In this document: positions 1 to 10,600 of the stretch, piece after piece | How the letters are laid out: each line of letters begins with the position of its first letter | Position numbering within the stretch: the first letter of the stretch is position 1 | Assembly (NCBI GenBank): GCA_903813345.2 | Contig: CAIIXF020000321.1 | Span: forward strand, 1-23,092 | Length of the DNA stretch: 23,092 nt | Reading direction: 5' to 3' | Source: Owenia fusiformis | Taxonomy: Eukaryota > Annelida > Polychaeta > Sabellida > Oweniidae | Program-made: the position numbers and the translations under genes | Notes under the pieces: generated by a model | The model's input: only the letters and a program-made list of their open reading frames with translations | Database searches by the model: none | What the model was told of the DNA's origin: nothing

Positions 1-31
1 ATCCCGAGATGACACCAGACATCACGACTCT

Positions 32-44
32 GTTCAACTTGAAC
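32..44. repeat. 13-bp near-perfect dyad GTTCAACTTGAAC
   Basis: GTTCAA (32-37) and TTGAAC (39-44) are exact reverse complements around a single C. It occurs once per monomer, in the left part outside the GC-rich hairpin cluster. Such a dyad could be a protein-binding site. The GTTCAA arm also resembles part of a Pol III B box, but the last consensus C is missing. Confidence 0.7.
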
Positions 45-88
45 TATAACATCATTTTATACCATTAATTTCAATTTTCGGAAGAAAA

Positions 89-131
89 ATTTATTTCGCA
101 ACGCTCATCCGAGGAGGGTGTCATCCTAAAT
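89..131 (-). other. Three-way-junction fold, hammerhead-ribozyme-like (degenerate); recurs in every monomer
   Basis: Three stems can form. ATTTA (89-93) pairs with TAAAT (127-131). GC (98-99) pairs with GC (103-104) around the loop AAC. GGA (113-115) pairs with TCC (124-126). On the minus strand the joining segments read CGGATGA, then the small stem, then GAAA. The hammerhead consensus is CUGAUGA, stem II, GAAA, so the order and spacing resemble a type III hammerhead with a 2-bp stem II. Type B keeps stem II by a compensatory change. Departures from the consensus are G where the invariant U4 belongs, no clean NUH cleavage triplet in register (UUA at 129-127 fits only with two extra bases in the GAAA strand), and very short stems. 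It could be a decayed or divergent ribozyme, a DNA structure, or chance. Self-cleavage is not established. Confidence 0.3.
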
Positions 132-169
132 GTGTCTCGTCCGGAGACGTGTCATCCCGAGATGACACC
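117..169. repeat. Competing inverted repeat with 9-bp arms enclosing a second hairpin
   Basis: GGTGTCATC (117-125) can pair with GATGACACC (161-169). That is one base pair longer than the local hairpin at 149-168 and uses the same right arm. Inside it, GTCTC (134-138) pairs with GAGAC (144-148) around GTCCG. The left arm is a direct repeat of the nearer arm (GTGTCATCC at 118-126 and 149-157, 31 bp apart), so two folds are mutually exclusive. The pattern recurs in every monomer. Role unknown. Confidence 0.75.
149..168. repeat. Perfect inverted repeat across the monomer boundary (8-bp arms, 4-nt loop)
   Basis: GTGTCATC (149-156) and GATGACAC (161-168) are exact reverse complements around CCGA. 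This is a strong short hairpin or cruciform, and it recurs at each monomer junction. It could act as a protein-binding dyad, an RNA hairpin or a breakage-prone site; none of these is shown. The array ends inside this element at 22792-22793, so it is also the recombination or decay edge. Confidence 0.85.
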
Positions 170-306
170 AGACATCACGACTCTGTTCAACTTGAACTAT
201 AACATCATTTTATACCATTAATTTCAATTTTCGGAAGAAAAATTTATTTCGTAACACTCATCCGAGGAGGGTGTCATCCTAAATGTGTCTCGTCCGGAGA
301 CGTGTC
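154..306. repeat. Satellite monomer type B (reference copy)
   Basis: Reference copy of type B. It equals type A except for T at 252 (offset 99, C in A) and A at 256 (offset 103, G in A). Only the second change removes a CpG, leaving 8 per monomer. Both changed bases lie in a small inverted repeat, GCAACGC in A and GTAACAC in B, and they pair with each other. Pairing is therefore kept while its composition changes from C-G to T-A. Even-numbered monomers are of this type. With just two differences, one type was probably derived recently from the other before the dimer was amplified. Confidence 0.93.
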
Positions 307-458
307 ATCCCGAGATGACACCAGACATCACGACTCTGTTCAACTTGAACTATAACATCATTTATACCATTAATTTCAATTTTCGGAAGAAAAATTTATT
401 TCGCAACGCTCATCCGAGGAGGGTGTCATCCTAAATGTGTCTCGTCCGGAGACGTGTC
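307..458. repeat. Length-variant monomer 3 (type A, 152 bp)
   Basis: This monomer has TTT at 361-363 where the consensus has TTTT, so it is one base short. It is otherwise consensus type A. It may be a true polymorphism, or a homopolymer error left in a long-read consensus. Confidence 0.85.
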
Positions 459-3400
459 ATCCCGAGATGACACCAGACATCACGACTCTGTTCAACTTGA
501 ACTATAACATCATTTTATACCATTAATTTCAATTTTCGGAAGAAAAATTTATTTCGTAACACTCATCCGAGGAGGGTGTCATCCTAAATGTGTCTCGTCC
601 GGAGACGTGTCATCCCGAGATGACACCAGACATCACGACTCTGTTCAACTTGAACTATAACATCATTTTATACCATTAATTTCAATTTTCGGAAGAAAAA
701 TTTATTTCGCAACGCTCATCCGAGGAGGGTGTCATCCTAAATGTGTCTCGTCCGGAGACGTGTCATCCCGAGATGACACCAGACATCACGACTCTGTTCA
801 ACTTGAACTATAACATCATTTTATACCATTAATTTCAATTTTCGGAAGAAAAATTTATTTCGTAACACTCATCCGAGGAGGGTGTCATCCTAAATGTGTC
901 TCGTCCGGAGACGTGTCATCCCGAGATGACACCAGACATCACGACTCTGTTCAACTTGAACTATAACATCATTTTATACCATTAATTTCAATTTTCGGAA
1001 GAAAAATTTATTTCGCAACGCTCATCCGAGGAGGGTGTCATCCTAAATGTGTCTCGTCCGGAGACGTGTCATCCCGAGATGACACCAGACATCACGACTC
1101 TGTTCAACTTGAACTATAACATCATTTTATACCATTAATTTCAATTTTCGGAAGAAAAATTTATTTCGTAACACTCATCCGAGGAGGGTGTCATCCTAAA
1201 TGTGTCTCGTCCGGAGACGTGTCATCCCGAGATGACACCAGACATCACGACTCTGTTCAACTTGAACTATAACATCATTTTATACCATTAATTTCAATTT
1301 TCGGAAGAAAAATTTATTTCGCAACGCTCATCCGAGGAGGGTGTCATCCTAAATGTGTCTCGTCCGGAGACGTGTCATCCCGAGATGACACCAGACATCA
1401 CGACTCTGTTCAACTTGAACTATAACATCATTTTATACCATTAATTTCAATTTTCGGAAGAAAAATTTATTTCGTAACACTCATCCGAGGAGGGTGTCAT
1501 CCTAAATGTGTCTCGTCCGGAGACGTGTCATCCCGAGATGACACCAGACATCACGACTCTGTTCAACTTGAACTATAACATCATTTTATACCATTAATTT
1601 CAATTTTCGGAAGAAAAATTTATTTCGCAACGCTCATCCGAGGAGGGTGTCATCCTAAATGTGTCTCGTCCGGAGACGTGTCATCCCGAGATGACACCAG
1701 ACATCACGACTCTGTTCAACTTGAACTATAACATCATTTTATACCATTAATTTCAATTTTCGGAAGAAAAATTTATTTCGTAACACTCATCCGAGGAGGG
1801 TGTCATCCTAAATGTGTCTCGTCCGGAGACGTGTCATCCCGAGATGACACCAGACATCACGACTCTGTTCAACTTGAACTATAACATCATTTTATACCAT
1901 TAATTTCAATTTTCGGAAGAAAAATTTATTTCGCAACGCTCATCCGAGGAGGGTGTCATCCTAAATGTGTCTCGTCCGGAGACGTGTCATCCCGAGATGA
2001 CACCAGACATCACGACTCTGTTCAACTTGAACTATAACATCATTTTATACCATTAATTTCAATTTTCGGAAGAAAAATTTATTTCGTAACACTCATCCGA
2101 GGAGGGTGTCATCCTAAATGTGTCTCGTCCGGAGACGTGTCATCCCGAGATGACACCAGACATCACGACTCTGTTCAACTTGAACTATAACATCATTTTA
2201 TACCATTAATTTCAATTTTCGGAAGAAAAATTTATTTCGCAACGCTCATCCGAGGAGGGTGTCATCCTAAATGTGTCTCGTCCGGAGACGTGTCATCCCG
2301 AGATGACACCAGACATCACGACTCTGTTCAACTTGAACTATAACATCATTTTATACCATTAATTTCAATTTTCGGAAGAAAAATTTATTTCGTAACACTC
2401 ATCCGAGGAGGGTGTCATCCTAAATGTGTCTCGTCCGGAGACGTGTCATCCCGAGATGACACCAGACATCACGACTCTGTTCAACTTGAACTATAACATC
2501 ATTTTATACCATTAATTTCAATTTTCGGAAGAAAAATTTATTTCGCAACGCTCATCCGAGGAGGGTGTCATCCTAAATGTGTCTCGTCCGGAGACGTGTC
2601 ATCCCGAGATGACACCAGACATCACGACTCTGTTCAACTTGAACTATAACATCATTTTATACCATTAATTTCAATTTTCGGAAGAAAAATTTATTTCGTA
2701 ACACTCATCCGAGGAGGGTGTCATCCTAAATGTGTCTCGTCCGGAGACGTGTCATCCCGAGATGACACCAGACATCACGACTCTGTTCAACTTGAACTAT
2801 AACATCATTTTATACCATTAATTTCAATTTTCGGAAGAAAAATTTATTTCGCAACGCTCATCCGAGGAGGGTGTCATCCTAAATGTGTCTCGTCCGGAGA
2901 CGTGTCATCCCGAGATGACACCAGACATCACGACTCTGTTCAACTTGAACTATAACATCATTTTATACCATTAATTTCAATTTTCGGAAGAAAAATTTAT
3001 TTCGTAACACTCATCCGAGGAGGGTGTCATCCTAAATGTGTCTCGTCCGGAGACGTGTCATCCCGAGATGACACCAGACATCACGACTCTGTTCAACTTG
3101 AACTATAACATCATTTTATACCATTAATTTCAATTTTCGGAAGAAAAATTTATTTCGCAACGCTCATCCGAGGAGGGTGTCATCCTAAATGTGTCTCGTC
3201 CGGAGACGTGTCATCCCGAGATGACACCAGACATCACGACTCTGTTCAACTTGAACTATAACATCATTTTATACCATTAATTTCAATTTTCGGAAGAAAA
3301 ATTTATTTCGTAACACTCATCCGAGGAGGGTGTCATCCTAAATGTGTCTCGTCCGGAGACGTGTCATCCCGAGATGACACCAGACATCACGACTCTGTTC

Positions 3401-4742
3401 AACTTGAACTATAACATCATTTTATACCATTAATTTCAATTTTCGGAAGAAAAATTTATTTCGCAACGCTCATCCGAGGAGGGTGTCATCCTAAATGTGT
3501 CTCGTCCGGAGACGTGTCATCCCGAGATGACACCAGACATCACGACTCTGTTCAACTTGAACTATAACATCATTTTATACCATTAATTTCAATTTTCGGA
3601 AGAAAAATTTATTTCGTAACACTCATCCGAGGAGGGTGTCATCCTAAATGTGTCTCGTCCGGAGACGTGTCATCCCGAGATGACACCAGACATCACGACT
3701 CTGTTCAACTTGAACTATAACATCATTTTATACCATTAATTTCAATTTTCGGAAGAAAAATTTATTTCGCAACGCTCATCCGAGGAGGGTGTCATCCTAA
3801 ATGTGTCTCGTCCGGAGACGTGTCATCCCGAGATGACACCAGACATCACGACTCTGTTCAACTTGAACTATAACATCATTTTATACCATTAATTTCAATT
3901 TTCGGAAGAAAAATTTATTTCGTAACACTCATCCGAGGAGGGTGTCATCCTAAATGTGTCTCGTCCGGAGACGTGTCATCCCGAGATGACACCAGACATC
4001 ACGACTCTGTTCAACTTGAACTATAACATCATTTTATACCATTAATTTCAATTTTCGGAAGAAAAATTTATTTCGCAACGCTCATCCGAGGAGGGTGTCA
4101 TCCTAAATGTGTCTCGTCCGGAGACGTGTCATCCCGAGATGACACCAGACATCACGACTCTGTTCAACTTGAACTATAACATCATTTTATACCATTAATT
4201 TCAATTTTCGGAAGAAAAATTTATTTCGTAACACTCATCCGAGGAGGGTGTCATCCTAAATGTGTCTCGTCCGGAGACGTGTCATCCCGAGATGACACCA
4301 GACATCACGACTCTGTTCAACTTGAACTATAACATCATTTTATACCATTAATTTCAATTTTCGGAAGAAAAATTTATTTCGCAACGCTCATCCGAGGAGG
4401 GTGTCATCCTAAATGTGTCTCGTCCGGAGACGTGTCATCCCGAGATGACACCAGACATCACGACTCTGTTCAACTTGAACTATAACATCATTTTATACCA
4501 TTAATTTCAATTTTCGGAAGAAAAATTTATTTCGTAACACTCATCCGAGGAGGGTGTCATCCTAAATGTGTCTCGTCCGGAGACGTGTCATCCCGAGATG
4601 ACACCAGACATCACGACTCTGTTCAACTTGAACTATAACATCATTTTATACCATTAATTTCAATTTTCGGAAGAAAAATTTATTTCGCAACGCTCATCCG
4701 AGGAGGGTGTCATCCTAAATGTGTCTCGTCCGGAGACGTGTC

Positions 4743-4894
4743 ATCCCGAGATGACACCAGACATCACGACTCTGTTCAACTTGAACTATAACATCATTTT
4801 ATACCATTAATTTCAATTTTCGGAAGAAAATTTATTTCGTAACACTCATCCGAGGAGGGTGTCATCCTAAATGTGTCTCGTCCGGAGACGTGTC
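4743..4894. repeat. Length-variant monomer 32 (type B, 152 bp)
   Basis: The run of five A in the consensus (GAAGAAAAATTT) is four A here, at 4827-4830. The rest of the unit is consensus type B. It is one of four one-base homopolymer losses in the array and may be real or a sequencing error. Confidence 0.85.
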
Positions 4895-5812
4895 ATCCCG
4901 AGATGACACCAGACATCACGACTCTGTTCAACTTGAACTATAACATCATTTTATACCATTAATTTCAATTTTCGGAAGAAAAATTTATTTCGCAACGCTC
5001 ATCCGAGGAGGGTGTCATCCTAAATGTGTCTCGTCCGGAGACGTGTCATCCCGAGATGACACCAGACATCACGACTCTGTTCAACTTGAACTATAACATC
5101 ATTTTATACCATTAATTTCAATTTTCGGAAGAAAAATTTATTTCGTAACACTCATCCGAGGAGGGTGTCATCCTAAATGTGTCTCGTCCGGAGACGTGTC
5201 ATCCCGAGATGACACCAGACATCACGACTCTGTTCAACTTGAACTATAACATCATTTTATACCATTAATTTCAATTTTCGGAAGAAAAATTTATTTCGCA
5301 ACGCTCATCCGAGGAGGGTGTCATCCTAAATGTGTCTCGTCCGGAGACGTGTCATCCCGAGATGACACCAGACATCACGACTCTGTTCAACTTGAACTAT
5401 AACATCATTTTATACCATTAATTTCAATTTTCGGAAGAAAAATTTATTTCGTAACACTCATCCGAGGAGGGTGTCATCCTAAATGTGTCTCGTCCGGAGA
5501 CGTGTCATCCCGAGATGACACCAGACATCACGACTCTGTTCAACTTGAACTATAACATCATTTTATACCATTAATTTCAATTTTCGGAAGAAAAATTTAT
5601 TTCGCAACGCTCATCCGAGGAGGGTGTCATCCTAAATGTGTCTCGTCCGGAGACGTGTCATCCCGAGATGACACCAGACATCACGACTCTGTTCAACTTG
5701 AACTATAACATCATTTTATACCATTAATTTCAATTTTCGGAAGAAAAATTTATTTCGTAACACTCATCCGAGGAGGGTGTCATCCTAAATGTGTCTCGTC
5801 CGGAGACGTGTC

Positions 5813-5964
5813 ATCCCGAGATGACACCAGACATCACGACTCTGTTCAACTTGAACTATAACATCATTTTATACCATTAATTTCAATTTCGGAAGAAAAA
5901 TTTATTTCGCAACGCTCATCCGAGGAGGGTGTCATCCTAAATGTGTCTCGTCCGGAGACGTGTC
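5813..5964. repeat. Length-variant monomer 39 (type A, 152 bp)
   Basis: The consensus CAATTTTCGG reads CAATTTCGG here, with TTT at 5887-5889 and one T lost. The unit is otherwise consensus type A, and phase is restored in the next copy. Confidence 0.85.
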
Positions 5965-7494
5965 ATCCCGAGATGACACCAGACATCACGACTCTGTTCA
6001 ACTTGAACTATAACATCATTTTATACCATTAATTTCAATTTTCGGAAGAAAAATTTATTTCGTAACACTCATCCGAGGAGGGTGTCATCCTAAATGTGTC
6101 TCGTCCGGAGACGTGTCATCCCGAGATGACACCAGACATCACGACTCTGTTCAACTTGAACTATAACATCATTTTATACCATTAATTTCAATTTTCGGAA
6201 GAAAAATTTATTTCGCAACGCTCATCCGAGGAGGGTGTCATCCTAAATGTGTCTCGTCCGGAGACGTGTCATCCCGAGATGACACCAGACATCACGACTC
6301 TGTTCAACTTGAACTATAACATCATTTTATACCATTAATTTCAATTTTCGGAAGAAAAATTTATTTCGTAACACTCATCCGAGGAGGGTGTCATCCTAAA
6401 TGTGTCTCGTCCGGAGACGTGTCATCCCGAGATGACACCAGACATCACGACTCTGTTCAACTTGAACTATAACATCATTTTATACCATTAATTTCAATTT
6501 TCGGAAGAAAAATTTATTTCGCAACGCTCATCCGAGGAGGGTGTCATCCTAAATGTGTCTCGTCCGGAGACGTGTCATCCCGAGATGACACCAGACATCA
6601 CGACTCTGTTCAACTTGAACTATAACATCATTTTATACCATTAATTTCAATTTTCGGAAGAAAAATTTATTTCGTAACACTCATCCGAGGAGGGTGTCAT
6701 CCTAAATGTGTCTCGTCCGGAGACGTGTCATCCCGAGATGACACCAGACATCACGACTCTGTTCAACTTGAACTATAACATCATTTTATACCATTAATTT
6801 CAATTTTCGGAAGAAAAATTTATTTCGCAACGCTCATCCGAGGAGGGTGTCATCCTAAATGTGTCTCGTCCGGAGACGTGTCATCCCGAGATGACACCAG
6901 ACATCACGACTCTGTTCAACTTGAACTATAACATCATTTTATACCATTAATTTCAATTTTCGGAAGAAAAATTTATTTCGTAACACTCATCCGAGGAGGG
7001 TGTCATCCTAAATGTGTCTCGTCCGGAGACGTGTCATCCCGAGATGACACCAGACATCACGACTCTGTTCAACTTGAACTATAACATCATTTTATACCAT
7101 TAATTTCAATTTTCGGAAGAAAAATTTATTTCGCAACGCTCATCCGAGGAGGGTGTCATCCTAAATGTGTCTCGTCCGGAGACGTGTCATCCCGAGATGA
7201 CACCAGACATCACGACTCTGTTCAACTTGAACTATAACATCATTTTATACCATTAATTTCAATTTTCGGAAGAAAAATTTATTTCGTAACACTCATCCGA
7301 GGAGGGTGTCATCCTAAATGTGTCTCGTCCGGAGACGTGTCATCCCGAGATGACACCAGACATCACGACTCTGTTCAACTTGAACTATAACATCATTTTA
7401 TACCATTAATTTCAATTTTCGGAAGAAAAATTTATTTCGCAACGCTCATCCGAGGAGGGTGTCATCCTAAATGTGTCTCGTCCGGAGACGTGTC

Positions 7495-7646
7495 ATCCCG
7501 AGATGACACCAGACATCACGACTCTGTTCAACTTGAACTATAACATCATTTATACCATTAATTTCAATTTTCGGAAGAAAAATTTATTTCGTAACACTCA
7601 TCCGAGGAGGGTGTCATCCTAAATGTGTCTCGTCCGGAGACGTGTC
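7495..7646. repeat. Length-variant monomer 50 (type B, 152 bp); last variant seen
   Basis: TTT stands at 7549-7551 in place of TTTT, the same site and change as in monomer 3 but in a type B unit. From here to about 22787 I see no further deviation from the A/B consensus. Confidence 0.85.
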
Positions 7647-10600
7647 ATCCCGAGATGACACCAGACATCACGACTCTGTTCAACTTGAACTATAACATCA
7701 TTTTATACCATTAATTTCAATTTTCGGAAGAAAAATTTATTTCGCAACGCTCATCCGAGGAGGGTGTCATCCTAAATGTGTCTCGTCCGGAGACGTGTCA
7801 TCCCGAGATGACACCAGACATCACGACTCTGTTCAACTTGAACTATAACATCATTTTATACCATTAATTTCAATTTTCGGAAGAAAAATTTATTTCGTAA
7901 CACTCATCCGAGGAGGGTGTCATCCTAAATGTGTCTCGTCCGGAGACGTGTCATCCCGAGATGACACCAGACATCACGACTCTGTTCAACTTGAACTATA
8001 ACATCATTTTATACCATTAATTTCAATTTTCGGAAGAAAAATTTATTTCGCAACGCTCATCCGAGGAGGGTGTCATCCTAAATGTGTCTCGTCCGGAGAC
8101 GTGTCATCCCGAGATGACACCAGACATCACGACTCTGTTCAACTTGAACTATAACATCATTTTATACCATTAATTTCAATTTTCGGAAGAAAAATTTATT
8201 TCGTAACACTCATCCGAGGAGGGTGTCATCCTAAATGTGTCTCGTCCGGAGACGTGTCATCCCGAGATGACACCAGACATCACGACTCTGTTCAACTTGA
8301 ACTATAACATCATTTTATACCATTAATTTCAATTTTCGGAAGAAAAATTTATTTCGCAACGCTCATCCGAGGAGGGTGTCATCCTAAATGTGTCTCGTCC
8401 GGAGACGTGTCATCCCGAGATGACACCAGACATCACGACTCTGTTCAACTTGAACTATAACATCATTTTATACCATTAATTTCAATTTTCGGAAGAAAAA
8501 TTTATTTCGTAACACTCATCCGAGGAGGGTGTCATCCTAAATGTGTCTCGTCCGGAGACGTGTCATCCCGAGATGACACCAGACATCACGACTCTGTTCA
8601 ACTTGAACTATAACATCATTTTATACCATTAATTTCAATTTTCGGAAGAAAAATTTATTTCGCAACGCTCATCCGAGGAGGGTGTCATCCTAAATGTGTC
8701 TCGTCCGGAGACGTGTCATCCCGAGATGACACCAGACATCACGACTCTGTTCAACTTGAACTATAACATCATTTTATACCATTAATTTCAATTTTCGGAA
8801 GAAAAATTTATTTCGTAACACTCATCCGAGGAGGGTGTCATCCTAAATGTGTCTCGTCCGGAGACGTGTCATCCCGAGATGACACCAGACATCACGACTC
8901 TGTTCAACTTGAACTATAACATCATTTTATACCATTAATTTCAATTTTCGGAAGAAAAATTTATTTCGCAACGCTCATCCGAGGAGGGTGTCATCCTAAA
9001 TGTGTCTCGTCCGGAGACGTGTCATCCCGAGATGACACCAGACATCACGACTCTGTTCAACTTGAACTATAACATCATTTTATACCATTAATTTCAATTT
9101 TCGGAAGAAAAATTTATTTCGTAACACTCATCCGAGGAGGGTGTCATCCTAAATGTGTCTCGTCCGGAGACGTGTCATCCCGAGATGACACCAGACATCA
9201 CGACTCTGTTCAACTTGAACTATAACATCATTTTATACCATTAATTTCAATTTTCGGAAGAAAAATTTATTTCGCAACGCTCATCCGAGGAGGGTGTCAT
9301 CCTAAATGTGTCTCGTCCGGAGACGTGTCATCCCGAGATGACACCAGACATCACGACTCTGTTCAACTTGAACTATAACATCATTTTATACCATTAATTT
9401 CAATTTTCGGAAGAAAAATTTATTTCGTAACACTCATCCGAGGAGGGTGTCATCCTAAATGTGTCTCGTCCGGAGACGTGTCATCCCGAGATGACACCAG
9501 ACATCACGACTCTGTTCAACTTGAACTATAACATCATTTTATACCATTAATTTCAATTTTCGGAAGAAAAATTTATTTCGCAACGCTCATCCGAGGAGGG
9601 TGTCATCCTAAATGTGTCTCGTCCGGAGACGTGTCATCCCGAGATGACACCAGACATCACGACTCTGTTCAACTTGAACTATAACATCATTTTATACCAT
9701 TAATTTCAATTTTCGGAAGAAAAATTTATTTCGTAACACTCATCCGAGGAGGGTGTCATCCTAAATGTGTCTCGTCCGGAGACGTGTCATCCCGAGATGA
9801 CACCAGACATCACGACTCTGTTCAACTTGAACTATAACATCATTTTATACCATTAATTTCAATTTTCGGAAGAAAAATTTATTTCGCAACGCTCATCCGA
9901 GGAGGGTGTCATCCTAAATGTGTCTCGTCCGGAGACGTGTCATCCCGAGATGACACCAGACATCACGACTCTGTTCAACTTGAACTATAACATCATTTTA
10001 TACCATTAATTTCAATTTTCGGAAGAAAAATTTATTTCGTAACACTCATCCGAGGAGGGTGTCATCCTAAATGTGTCTCGTCCGGAGACGTGTCATCCCG
10101 AGATGACACCAGACATCACGACTCTGTTCAACTTGAACTATAACATCATTTTATACCATTAATTTCAATTTTCGGAAGAAAAATTTATTTCGCAACGCTC
10201 ATCCGAGGAGGGTGTCATCCTAAATGTGTCTCGTCCGGAGACGTGTCATCCCGAGATGACACCAGACATCACGACTCTGTTCAACTTGAACTATAACATC
10301 ATTTTATACCATTAATTTCAATTTTCGGAAGAAAAATTTATTTCGTAACACTCATCCGAGGAGGGTGTCATCCTAAATGTGTCTCGTCCGGAGACGTGTC
10401 ATCCCGAGATGACACCAGACATCACGACTCTGTTCAACTTGAACTATAACATCATTTTATACCATTAATTTCAATTTTCGGAAGAAAAATTTATTTCGCA
10501 ACGCTCATCCGAGGAGGGTGTCATCCTAAATGTGTCTCGTCCGGAGACGTGTCATCCCGAGATGACACCAGACATCACGACTCTGTTCAACTTGAACTAT

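Larger units (their letters stand above)
1..153. repeat. Satellite monomer type A (reference copy)
   Basis: Reference copy of type A, diagnosed by C at offset 99 and G at offset 103. The monomer has two parts. Offsets about 45-96 are AT-rich, with TTTT, AATTT, AATTTT and AAAAATTT tracts. Offsets about 97-153 are GC-richer and contain several copies of TCATCC (105-110, 122-127, and again across the boundary at 153-158). Type A has 9 CpG dinucleotides against about 6.4 expected from its base composition (36 C, 27 G), so CpG is not depleted. Odd-numbered monomers are of this type. No open reading frame of note occurs. Confidence 0.93.
1..306. repeat. Dimeric higher-order repeat unit (A+B), first of about 74.5
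   Basis: Two monomer types alternate strictly along the array, so the true unit of homogenisation is 306 bp. Type A reads GCAACGC at offsets 98-104 and type B reads GTAACAC at the same place. Monomer 1 is A, monomer 2 is B, and monomer 149 (starting 22641) is A, as strict alternation requires. Right of about 7560 the sequence also repeats in register every 3060 bp (10 dimers), which confirms the dimer as the copying unit. Higher-order structure of this kind is known from alpha satellite and other centromeric arrays, and arises by unequal exchange or amplification of a multimer. That this array is centromeric is not shown. Confidence 0.93.

Noticed and set aside
32-44. RNA polymerase III B box or tRNA-derived unit at GTTCAACTT
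   Set aside because: The last invariant C is T on both strands of the dyad, no A box is found at a suitable distance upstream, and no tRNA cloverleaf can be drawn.
93-112. CENP-B box in the TTTCG region (type B: TTTCGTAACACTCATCC)
   Set aside because: Type B matches the TTCG half and the central A of the box, but the essential CGGG is CATC here. Type A lacks the central A too. The minus strand gives no better match.
149-168. Rho-independent terminator at the boundary hairpin
   Set aside because: No T run follows the hairpin, and the sequence context is a eukaryotic satellite.
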